In this document: piece by piece, positions 12,101 to 21,285 of the stretch
How positions within the stretch are numbered: position 1 is the stretch's first letter
Layout of the letters: each line of letters begins with the position of its first letter
Position numbers and translations under genes: made by a program
Source of the DNA: Bolinopsis microptera
Lineage: Eukaryota > Ctenophora > Tentaculata > Lobata > Bolinopsidae
Length of the DNA stretch: 64,000 nt
Direction: 5' to 3'
Assembly (NCBI RefSeq): GCF_026151205.1
Contig: NC_087073.1
Location: 5,787,001-5,851,000 of the forward strand
Notes under the pieces: model-generated
Seen by the model: only the letters and a program-made list of their open reading frames with translations
Told to the model about the DNA's origin: nothing
Databases searched by the model: none

Positions 12101-14563
12101 AATAAATAAAGTTCGGATCCGGATATTACAGGTTATATAAGTGATCAGTACACTAACTTGTTGTGTTGGTTTGCTACTCCGGGGTGCCCGCAGTACTGAC
12201 AGGAACGTCCCGTGTCACAGATCCTACAGATGATGTGGCCACATAGGTACTCGAACCTGAAGTAAACATGAATGAGTTTTGCGGTATCTCCAAATAACTA
12301 CTGTGGCCAGTGTCTTTAAACTGCAATCTGAAACCTTGAAACAATTTTTGGTTCCATAATAATAAATTGCAAAGCTTCCTTTGAATCAGATTCTATTGTG
12401 TAAGAGTTGACAACAAAATAGATGGACTTATCTGCGAATAAATAAAACAACAAATTTAAAGAAACTGATTTTGATGATAAAAATAATTACAGGCTTATAT
12501 AATGTTGATATTCTAGTACATTGAAAAATGAATCGCATACGCTAACAATGATAGTTTTCCAATGACTTCGATTAAATTTTCCACAAGTCTTAATGTTATC
12601 TAAGTTAATGCGAACATCCTTTTTTGCAAATACGCATGTTCCGTATCGAGAAACTACGCAAGACGGAACATACTTTTTGCGAACATTTGGCAGTTTTTCT
12701 CCCCTGCAGTGTACTCCTGGCCGACAAGATCAGTTTGGTACATTAACTCGTTCAGGTCTCCCAGTTTCCGAGGAGATGGCATCCTTTCCCATTGCGAGGG
12801 ATCAATCTGTCCGCTGACTAATTGTCCCTCCGGATCTGTTAGAATATCTCCCATTCTGACCCACTCATCCTGATGACTGGAATCTGGTAGAAATACCCAG
12901 ACGTTTGTTTTACCTTTGGTGGTGCAGAGAAGCAGTGCGGCGTGCCTCTTGCAATTCTCGACTAGATCGGCAGCAAAGTGATACTTTTTTACCCCTTTTT
13001 TCTTCTCTGCTTCGCGTTCCTTAGTAGTGGGGATATAACTATCAGAGTTATACTGAGCCACAAAGTATACAACACTGTCCTTTAGTCCGGGAAAGCAGCC
13101 TCTTGCTACGAAAGCCCAATGCTCAAACATTGGAACCGAACTACTTAAAAATAAACAGTTGATTTTATCCCATGTTTCATTCGTTTGAGGGAGACTGACT
13201 GCCCAGATTGCTTTGTGAGTAAATTCGTATCTACCCATAAGTGTAGATTGAAGGAGGGACCTGTTAAGTATCATCGGTCTGTTTTCAGCTTCGTAAAGCT
13301 CCACCACATCTGGTCGAATCAAACTCGGAGAAACAGTGAGCGTTACACCAGCCACTAGCTCACTAGAGGATTTACTGGCGGATTTTACACTTCGCGACAT
13401 TTTCTATAATTCAATGGTACAAGGTAAAACCTTTTAAAAAGTCACAACATCTTCAAAAGAAAACCTAGAATATATATTCCATGAGACTTGAGAATGTAAC
13501 ACATTGTATCAACTACAGCTTGTCGCTTGATGGTCGTTCATATAATGAAATATTAAAACAAAATTATAAAACTTTGTGCACTTCATGTACAAAGAAAATG
13601 ATCTTTACCAACGAATAAAGGATCATGTTAAGCAGTGAGTACGCACGAATGTTCTGATAAGAAATTAAAGAAATGAATCATGGTTCATTTGTACAATCTC
13701 TTTCAACAAGTACAAATTAGCGTGATCTCACGGCTCACAACTATATTATGTTCTTTTCAAAAGAGATATAGGGACAGAGTGAAAACTAATCTGTTTTGGT
13801 ATTTACAAATGTGGGGACTAAAATACACCGAAGCCAGATTCGGGATCCCCAAAGGACAAAACTTAAGCCAACCAAACACAAACTGTCACTAATACGATGG
13901 AAAGTGAGCCACCGGCCTTTCAACTGTCCAACTCATTTATAGGTTCAAGTTAACAATACTAGCATTTCAAAGTGTAGAAAACCAGAAGATTATTACGACG
14001 ACTATATAATCGAGGCAAACACCACGAACCAAGAGTAATGTAGAAGCTGTTATTATGCTCTCTTGTATTAGCACGAATGACATTTTATAATGTAGGAGTG
14101 CTACTATTTACTAAACGAAAGCAAAAGTTCGATATGTGTTACGGAACCAGATGGGAACCCAGAAAATATGCTTTTAAAGAATAGCAAGAAATGGGGCCAT
14201 GATTTAATTAAGGTGTAGGGCGTAGGCTTACATTTATGAACCGTATGAATTCGCTGCGATAATTTAAAGATTTGTGTAGAACAAAATTTTACTCGCGATA
14301 TTTTATCTGTAACACTTTGCATGTGACGGACAGACTCTAATGTGACGGACAGACTCTAATGTGACGGACAGACTCTAATGTGACAGAGATAAGTCACGTA
14401 TGATAGAAGAGAGTAACATGAGACAGGGTATAAACTTATAGACACTTCTAAGAAATACTCTAAGTTCTTACCTTGTATCAGAAGTTATTGGGATTTTGCA
14501 TTTGTCACAGGAGACCGAAAGAAAGGGGTTGTTGTTGTTATTGTTATTGTTGTTGTTGCTCAT
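3103..14563 (-). CDS. RING-B-box-NHL (TRIM-NHL-like) protein with a giant Ser-rich linker
   Basis: Minus-strand gene rebuilt from exons 14472-14563, 12158-12256, 10671-10784, 10536 to about 6800, about 6790-5630, 5415-5484, 4123-4323, 3848-4011, 3473-3738 and 3103-3256; phases agree at every junction except the one near 6800. About 2,000 residues. Order: Met and ten Asn, then a RING finger split by intron 1 (CDKC, then CGHIICRIC, then CQYC), a B-box (CEAC, CVTC, CERC plus two His), about 1,600 residues rich in Ser, Lys and Arg, then six NHL blades (for example NEPRGIAV, ENHRVQIF, VYVSDWGNHRIHI) up to the stop. TRIM-NHL proteins are typically E3 ligases or RNA regulators, with the propeller binding RNA or protein. 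No ordinary coiled coil is evident between B-box and NHL, so this is an unusual form. The linker holds four SxIP and two PPxY motifs. Ligase activity is inferred from the RING only. Confidence 0.85.
4416..5314 (+). mobile_element. Decayed pogo/Tigger-like DNA transposon in an NHL-gene intron
   Basis: Inverted ends of about 32 bp (tatcggaccttattt) lie at 4416-4447 and, reversed, at 5283-5314, with further gtccgttca sub-repeats inside. Between them, on the plus strand, is a DDE-transposase fragment (4662-4877). Its motif order is YDVFKG...NNIV...VPANMTNLFQPIDITVNR, the usual pogo/jerky-type region around the second catalytic Asp. In another frame it continues as KLSKIKPLHAEWLV. The frame is broken, the N-terminal DNA-binding half is missing, and the element lies antisense within the intron between exons 4123-4323 and 5415-5484. 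It is not functional. Confidence 0.8.
4662..5080 (+). pseudogene. pogo-superfamily transposase fragment (C-terminal half)
   Basis: 71 open codons match the DDE_1-type core (LLVYDVFKG, then LVPANMTNLFQPIDITVN, then YSSYYSGEV). After a stop, a shifted frame at about 4899-5030 continues with the KPLHAEWL...KKGFHKA segment that normally follows. At least one frameshift and one stop separate the two. It belongs to the element at 4416-5314. Confidence 0.75.
6760..6905 (-). other. Unresolved frame change in the NHL gene linker: short intron or 1-bp indel
   Basis: The long upstream frame stops at 6783 (GKRRCC then TAG). The downstream frame (GAVSEGSVMWREGK) opens in another frame a few bases later. 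A short intron of about 70-110 nt would solve it: donors GTATGT or GTGAGA lie near 6870-6890, and weak AG acceptors at 6795-6812. A one-base assembly error or a real frameshift allele is the alternative. Both flanking frames have the same Ser-rich composition, so they almost surely belong to one protein. Confidence 0.6.
10714..11170 (-). other. Intron 2 of the NHL gene beyond the B-box exon; nothing further seen
   Basis: Open frames here are shadows around the B-box exon (10671-10784) and the intron 10785-12157. From 10785 to 11950 I see only AT-rich unique sequence, plus an X-box-like palindrome at 11637-11650. Confidence 0.5.
11951..12079. mobile_element. Foldback MITE, copy 1 (ttggggcaaaatttgtag ends)
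   Basis: About 130 bp whose two halves are inverted repeats. The left arm reads ttggggcaaaatgtgtagtg, then a ...gacaagaaaaaggctctt stretch. The right arm is its complement (ccttgttgcaataaacgg, then ttttgccccag). A related copy is at 35928-36032. Located in intron 2 of the NHL gene. Too short to code for anything. Confidence 0.75.
12654..13400 (-). CDS. Intronless 248-residue protein, NlpC/P60- or LRAT-like (nested gene)
   Basis: An uninterrupted minus-strand ORF with an ATG start, sitting inside intron 1 (12257-14471) of the RING-B-box-NHL gene on the same strand. I do not recognise an orthologue. Seen: a Ser-rich start (1-15), a FEHWAFVA segment with His94-Trp95, a charged Lys/Glu stretch (127-139), and a C-terminal GEKNCQMFAKSMF with Cys237-Gln238. 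His before Cys, with an NCQxFA-type Cys helix, is the arrangement of circularly permuted papain-fold proteins (LRAT, NlpC/P60-like families), so a thiol hydrolase or acyltransferase fold is a reasonable guess. A GTATGT close to the end could act as a splice donor and would give a different C-terminus. Being intronless, it may have come from a retrocopy. Confidence 0.6.
   Translation of the reverse strand: MSRSVKSASKSSSELVAGVTLTVSPSLIRPDVVELYEAENRPMILNRSLLQSTLMGRYEFTHKAIWAVSLPQTNETWDKINCLFLSSSVPMFEHWAFVARGCFPGLKDSVVYFVAQYNSDSYIPTTKEREAEKKKGVKKYHFAADLVENCKRHAALLLCTTKGKTNVWVFLPDSSHQDEWVRMGDILTDPEGQLVSGQIDPSQWERMPSPRKLGDLNELMYQTDLVGQEYTAGEKNCQMFAKSMFRLA
14320..14386. repeat. 20-bp tandem triplication in intron 1 of the NHL gene
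   Basis: Three copies of gtgacggacagactctaat in a row, then a diverged start of a fourth (gtgacagagataag). It lies about 90 bp downstream of the first coding exon on the minus strand. Confidence 0.85.
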
Positions 14564-16827
14564 CGTAGGTCTACAGCCGGGTTTCTCATGCTTTCTTAAT
14601 ACATTTGCTGTTAGCCTAGCAAAGTATAGTGTTATCAGCAAAATATCATGTGTCTAGATAAAAATAAAAGGTCTATAATAACGATTTGGGGGCATAACAT
14701 TAAATTTAGGCCTGCAATTTGTGAGCATTCCGTTTGCACTGGGATAAATATTTTAAAGACCCCTGTCGGTTGTATACAAAAACAAATTTTAACTAAATCC
14801 CCGAATACACAACAATTTATACATTGTACACTATAATATGACTATGCATAATAAAGGATTAACAAAAAAGCATGCTCTCCAAAAAGGGCCCCACAAAACA
14901 AAACCTTCACAAACATTAAAACTCATGACCTGACTCTTATTCCGATCATATACCATCCTCACAGACCCTGTCTTGTATAAACTCCTGAAGTTTTACCATT
15001 TCCAATGTGGCTTAATGACGATTACAATCGGCATCACCTAGTTGTAACCACATATCAGTAATGATAGATAAGACTAGTGAACAAGTTGGTAACATCTGCC
15101 AGCTGCCTCTTCTACACATCATACAATATAATGTGAGACACTATAGAGTATAGCTAACAATATAATGTGAGCCACTATAGCTAACATTCGATTAAAGTTT
15201 ATGGAGATTGGAGACACATGAAGTATAATAGCCGACAATGTAACAACGGAGCGTGGTTATGTTATTTTTAAATAATTTAGCTAGATCTGAAGAAACTTCG
15301 AAGCTTCTCGATTAAAGCAAGATAGTTGTGGGTGAGCGTTCAATACGTTATATTTACGGTAAAAAACCCCAAATAGAAGCTTCTGGTCGCATGAAACATA
15401 ACGAAAGTAAACCAGTCACCGCACACCAGGACAATTAGTGAATATCAGAACAGATCGGAATCTTTAAAAATGACAAAATGCCGGCAGCTGTATGAGAACA
15501 CGACACCGTTACCATGGTAACAAATCTACGCCACCAGGACACCACCATTCAGTGATACCAGTATATATGTGGAAACTAATGTGTTCCTGACACTGCGAGG
15601 TCTCCAGTCCTCGTAATCCATATAATACACGAGAAAAGCTTTTAGCTGGGTATTATTGGAAGGATATTGTATAGGCTTACAGAGGAGAGAATCATAATAA
15701 GAATTAATCTATATGTACGCAGTTTTCCTTTATGTCGAGCTTGATGAATATCATAAATATTATTTCAGCACTGGTACAGAAATCTGAAAGTATTAGATAG
15801 TTCCCAACTCCAAACTACAAAACCAATTAAGGGAAACACTGGCGGAATTAGAATCATGACGTTTTTGCGAGTTGATAACAAACTATATAATGAAGTATAT
15901 CATCTAATGTTAACCATCATGATAGGTACCCTATAGATAACCTGGACTAGCAACAAGCTATAAGCTGAAAGCACAGCAAGATCCGAAGAACAGAGAAATT
16001 TGAGCTGATCACAGAGCCACCAGGTGGGGGTGGTAAACTGATACCTGGCAGGGTAGCTACCACGTGGTCTGTGTTAAACCACCCCTGGTGGCCCTGATCC
16101 TGTGGAGAGTTGCTATTGGTGCAGCCCCGGACTCACTCACCTATCTCATTTATGCATTGTGATGAAATTCATTGGATTGAAACCTTTATTTAGCCTGGTC
16201 TGATGATGTAGAATCTACCAGCAACACTGTTTCTGATTGGGGATATCATTGCAGGCTGTGTTCTAAGTGCGATTGTAATAATATGTCTCTAGAATATTAC
16301 AATTTCCCTATAAGGAGTTGTAGCAACAAATCAAGTGAATGGAAAACAAACAAAATACAATAAACGCAAGGATATTATCAATCTGAATCTATGAAGTTAT
16401 AGGGTTAAAAGATTATTTAATAGAAGCCGAGAAACATGACTGAATTTGCATCACATGCGTTCATGCTAATCGACGGATTTTGAATGTATGTTAATCGACC
16501 ACTATTCAGCTATTGAGTGAGCAATGTCTAATAAAGTAATAAAGACAGAGCAAGACGAAAAATGAACAAAAGTAACTGACAGAGAAACAAACGTCACGTT
16601 ATTTGAAGTAAATTTCTTATCAGACTCAATTCTCACGAATTAAACAATTTTTATAACATGTTGTCAAATGCTGAGTTGAAAGTTTTGTGCGCACTTTTTT
16701 ATAACAAAGAATTGAGTTTAGAGTATGAAGATGCTGTTGAACTTGGCAACGTGACAGCTATAACTTTCATTCGTTATAAGATCGTCCTAACTGAGCAGAA
16801 TTAGTAAATGTCAGAAATTTATTTCAA
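14564..16827. other. Gene-free stretch upstream of the NHL gene
   Basis: It should hold the minus-strand promoter and 5' UTR of the NHL gene. A perfect X-box-like palindrome (gttaccatggtaac) lies at 15508-15521. An imperfect inverted repeat lies at about 16015-16105 (gccaccaggtgggggtggt against accacccctggtggc). No exon with credible splice sites was recognised. Confidence 0.5.
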
Positions 16828-16828
16828 A

Positions 16829-17968
16829 TGATGTTACGTTATGAGACAGTTAACAATGCACGAATGTTGCGTTATAAGACAGTTAACAGTGCACAAATGT
16901 TGCGTTATAAGACAGTTAACAGTACACGAATGTTGCGTTATGAGACAGTTAACATTGCACGGCACGAATGTTACGTTATAAGACAGTTAACAGTGCACGA
17001 ATGTTACGTTATAAGACAGTTAACAGTACACGAATGTTGCGTTATAAGACAGTTAACAGTGCACGAATGTTACGTTATAAAACAGTTAACAGTGCACGAA
17101 TGTTACGTTATAAGACAGTTAACAGTGCACGAATGTTGCGTTATAAGACAGTTAACAGTACACGAATGTTGCGTTATAAGACAGTTAACAGTACACGAAT
17201 GTTGCGTTATAAGACAGTTAACAGTGCACGAATGTTGCGTTATAAGACAGTTAACAGTGTACGAATGTTGCGTTATAAGACAGTTAACAGTGTACGAATG
17301 TTACGTTATAAGACAGTTAACAGTGCACGAATGTTACGTTATAAGACAGTTAACAGTGCACGAATGTTGCGTTATAAGACAGTTAACAGTACACGAATGT
17401 TGCGTTATGAGACAGTTAACATTGCACGGCACGAATGTTACGTTATAAGACAGTTAACAGTGCACGAATGTTACGTTATAAGACAGTTAACAGTACACGA
17501 ATGTTGCGTTATAAGACAGTTAACAGTGCACGAATGTTACGTTATAAGACAGTTAACAGTGCACGAATGTTACGTTATAAGACAGTTAACAGTGCACGAA
17601 TGTTGCGTTATGAGACAGTTAACAGTGCACGAATGTTACGTTATAAGACAGTTAACAGTGCACGAATGTTGCGTTATAAGACAGTTGACAGTGCACGAAT
17701 GTTACGTTATAATACAGTTAACAGTGCACGAATGTTACGTTATAAGACAGTTAACAGTGCACGAATGTTACGTTATAAGACAGTTGACAGTGCACGAATG
17801 TTACGTTATAAGACAGTTAACAGTGCACGAATGTTGCGTTATAAGACAGTTAACATTGCACGAATGTTACGTTATAAGACAGTTAACAGTGCACGAATGT
17901 TACGTTATAAGACAGTTAACAGTACACGAATGTTACGTTATGAGACAGTTAACAGTGCACGAATGTAA
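16829..17968. repeat. 33-bp minisatellite, about 34 copies
   Basis: The unit reads acgttataagacagttaacagtgcacgaatgtt in phase-shifted form (33 bp), with few substitutions (acg or gcg, gtgcac or gtacac, gacag or gagac). Two copies carry a 5-bp insertion (cacggcacgaatg) near 16960 and 17425. As 33 is divisible by three and the unit has no stop, long open frames appear in several frames (up to 372 codons); I read these as repeat artefacts. Every unit carries a gttaac site. Confidence 0.97.
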
Positions 17969-17989
17969 CAAAACATCACGTGGGAAGGC

Positions 17990-18205
17990 ATCACTTATCG
18001 GACGTTATTTAACGTTATTTGACCTGCTATTGCGTGAACGGACATTAAGAGTGGACATTAAAATGAACGCTCGAAGGCATTCATGATCAGTTTTTAATTT
18101 AACTACCTTACCGGACTTTATTTCAACGAACATTAGAATGAATGCTAGGGCCTCCAGCGTCCAATTAATGTCCATTCAAATTTAATCCCATAAAGTAGGC
18201 GACAT
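17990..18205. mobile_element. MITE related to the pogo-like element at 4416-5314
   Basis: The segment 18101-18200, read on the minus strand, shares its order of motifs with the left end of the element at 4416: attaatt, gacgct, gaggccct, then ttcattctaatg and aaataaagtccg. The other end (ttatcggacgttattt, 17995) keeps the terminal sequence. There is no transposase. It abuts the end of the 33-bp minisatellite. Confidence 0.65.
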
Positions 18206-18439
18206 GCCCGATCAGCTGCTGATCAACAAAGAAAGATCGTGATAGATTTAGATTTTAGAAGTATATTAATATAATTAGCGATACCATCTAATTTATTACT
18301 GGTCGGTAAATGTTGGCCGCTTAAGGTTGGTCGGTAAAAGCCCGAAATTGCAATAGAATAACACTAAAAGTCCTAAATTTGTATGCATTACCCCGGTGTA
18401 GAATAATCACTGGACTTAACCAATAGTTCCAACGATCTC

Positions 18440-18892
18440 AGGGTTTAGAGCACCAAATTTTAACTCTCTATCGAGTTCAGAGCACCCAACTGTAACTCTC
18501 TATCGGGTTCAGAGCACCCAACTTTAACTCTCTATCGGGTTCAGAGCAACCAACTTTAATTCTCTATCGGGTATAGAGCACCCAACTTTAACTCTCTATC
18601 GGGTTCAGAGCACCCAACTTTAACTCTCTGTAGGGTTCAGAGCACCCAACTGTAACTCTCTATCGGGTTCAGAGCACCCAACTTTAACTTTTTATCGGGT
18701 TCAGAGCACCCAATTTTAACTTTCTATCGAGTTCAGAGCACCTAACTGTAACTCTCTATCGGGTTCAGAGCACCCAACTTTAACTCTCTGTAGGGTTCAG
18801 AGTACCCAACCCTAACTCTCTGTAGGGTTCAGAGCACCCAACTTTAACTCTTTATCGGGTTCAGAGCACCCAACTTTAACTCTCTATCGGGT
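18440..18892. repeat. 32-bp minisatellite, about 14 copies
   Basis: The unit is ttcagagcacccaactttaa followed by ctctctatcggg, with a 32-bp period measured at 18508, 18540 and on. Variants include ctgtaggg for ctatcggg and actgtaac for actttaac. Non-coding. Confidence 0.95.
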
Positions 18893-20815
18893 CAACAATA
18901 CTCAACAATATACCACGTGATGAGAAGTTATCACGTGCAGTAGTATAGTCACGTGTAGTAGTTCAGAATAATCACATTACAGTGAGAACGTTCACTGCTC
19001 ACCATCTGGTACTATCTTATTATTTTACCACCTTCTGTTGCTATAAATATGATGTGAATGTAAAAATGACAGCCATGGACGTACTTGGAACAGATTGATT
19101 AATTTTAAGGAATAAGGTCTTAAGAATTAAGGTTTAAGACAAGTAGTTTATGTATTGTGTATGCATCAAGTTTGGTTTAGAATTATCTATTAATTTTAGA
19201 ATTAATCTATTAGTTTTTTATCTTTCTTGAAGAAAGATCAGCTTCTATAATCAAGGATAAAAAACTGAAGCATTGTGAACAATTGCAAAATCGATATGTA
19301 CAACCTAGCTATAATAAGCATTATATTGATATGTACAACCTAGCTAGCATTATATTGCCACGGAAACTAAAAGCGCAGAGGACGAAAGACATTCGAATAG
19401 CCTGAATGTAGTTAACCTGAAACGCTCAAAATGATAAGAAATAAAGGTGCGGGCGGCCTTTAACTTATAAGCGACATTTATACAGAAAGCTAAATGAAAG
19501 GAATCAGTACGGACACAATAGTGGGAAATCCAGCCTGAACGAGGTTGAAGGTAAAGCTACATAACACGAGGAGGGACAAGGCGGGTGCACAATTATCAAA
19601 CATGTCATACGACACCCTCCTTGGCAAGTCAGCTTATGTTTAGAACCAGTATATTATATGCTTCATTATCGTAGATCACTGTGACCCGCTAACGTCATCA
19701 GTACAGAGACCAGGTTTAAACCACGCTCTCTGTCAGAGTCCGTGGGAATATACTGGCTCTACTTAACTGTTTAAGTAGATATGATGAGATACATGAAACG
19801 TCTCCACAAGCTCAAGTTAGGTTTTTATAGCCGAGCTACGTAACACGAGCTGCATGACTGGAGAGAAACGGTAACGAGTAGACCAGGAAAGTGAGAAGTT
19901 AATGCAGGCAAACAGAACCATTATCACACATTATCACACACAACATTATCACACACTCACTAGCTGATTCACAGAGAGAGAGAGAGGGATGGAGCTGTGT
20001 GTATTTCCTACATAAGGTAACGATCATTAGCTCTCAGACCAATACAAAAAGTACCCAAATATCTGGGGCTTTAAATTTTGGGCTGTGTACTCGGCAATTC
20101 GATAATCTGTCGATGAACGAATAATTATAACGCACGGTCAAGGCACGGTTAACGCACAATGGTTACTCAAGGCACGGTTACGGAACAGACACTTTAACCA
20201 AATTGCTGTGTACGCTAGCAACCACTGTAACACATATAATCATGCATTTCAGCAATTTCAATTTCATCAGCATCGTATAAGACAATAAGACATCATAATG
20301 TTAATACCTTACTATATACCTCTTTAAAGTATTTTTCTTCCCGGTTCTCCTAGCCAAAATTTCCCACTTGCCAGCTTGAGCGGATTTCGAATTTTTTCAA
20401 GCCTGCTATAGCGGATTTCGAATTTTCCCGGTAATTTTTAAAAATTCCGTTCCTCAGTACGCTAGCGTACCGAGCGTATCCACTTCTGAAATCAGCACTA
20501 TAACACATGAATATTTACTGTGACACCCAAATCAGCGCTGTCACACCTAAATATGCACCGTAACATTAAGTAGTAACCTTTTTAACAGCTGATACACGTC
20601 CATTATTCTTTCAACAGCTAGTTTCCATGTGAGAAACAAGGAAACAACATGAATTAGTATTAGTATGACCTCTCACCTCTCTTCAGTGTGTACTATGTAC
20701 CTCTCCTCAGGAAACAACAGTATAAACCCTCCACAGTATTGTAGAAGCTCAGTTTACAGTTCTCATGGGCGAGTGACGACTAAGCTAGGTGGACCATTAC
20801 AAGCAGTAAGAACTT
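18893..20815. other. Gene-free stretch
   Basis: AT-rich unique sequence with short local duplications (acgtgta/gtagt near 18935; ttatcacaca three times near 19922; a cacggttaacgcac / ggcacggtta cluster near 20137-20180). No exon with splice sites and family resemblance was found on either strand. Confidence 0.45.
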
Positions 20816-20821
20816 TTATAA

Positions 20822-21285
20822 AAGCTGGTCGCTCCTTCAGATAACGGATAAATCCGTTATCTGAAGGAGCAACCAGCTATAAGTGCATAATCTGAAGGAG
20901 CGACCAGCTATAACTACGAGTGCATTATCTAAAAGAGTGACCAGCTACAAGTGCATTATCTGAAGGAGCGACCAGCTACAAATGCATTATCTGAAGGAGC
21001 GACCAGCTATAAGTATAACTATAAGGAGCGACCAGCTATAAGTGCATAATCTGAAGGAGCGACCAGCTACAAGTGCATAATCTGAAGGAGCGACCAGCTA
21101 TAACTATAAGTGCATTATCTGAAGGAGCGACCAGCTACAAATGCATTATCTGAAGGAGCGACCAGCTATAAGTGCATTCATTATCTGAAGGAGCGACCAG
21201 CTACAAGTGCATTATCTGAAGGAGCGACCAGCTATAAGCGCATAATCTGAAGGAGCGACCAGCTACAAGTGCATAATCTGGACAC
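20822..21285. repeat. About 31-bp minisatellite headed by a perfect hairpin
   Basis: Roughly 14 units built on ctgaaggagcgaccagctat plus aagtgcattat. The array starts with a reversed unit: agctggtcgctccttcagat at 20823-20842 faces the first forward unit across ggataaatcc, making a long palindrome at about 20823-20877. Unit length varies because some units carry an extra taactata or are shortened. Confidence 0.92.

Noticed and set aside
16828-18086. Overlapping plus-strand ORFs of 206, 372 and 177 codons
   Set aside because: All come from the 33-bp minisatellite, which lacks stops in more than one frame; several equally good frames mean no coding preference.
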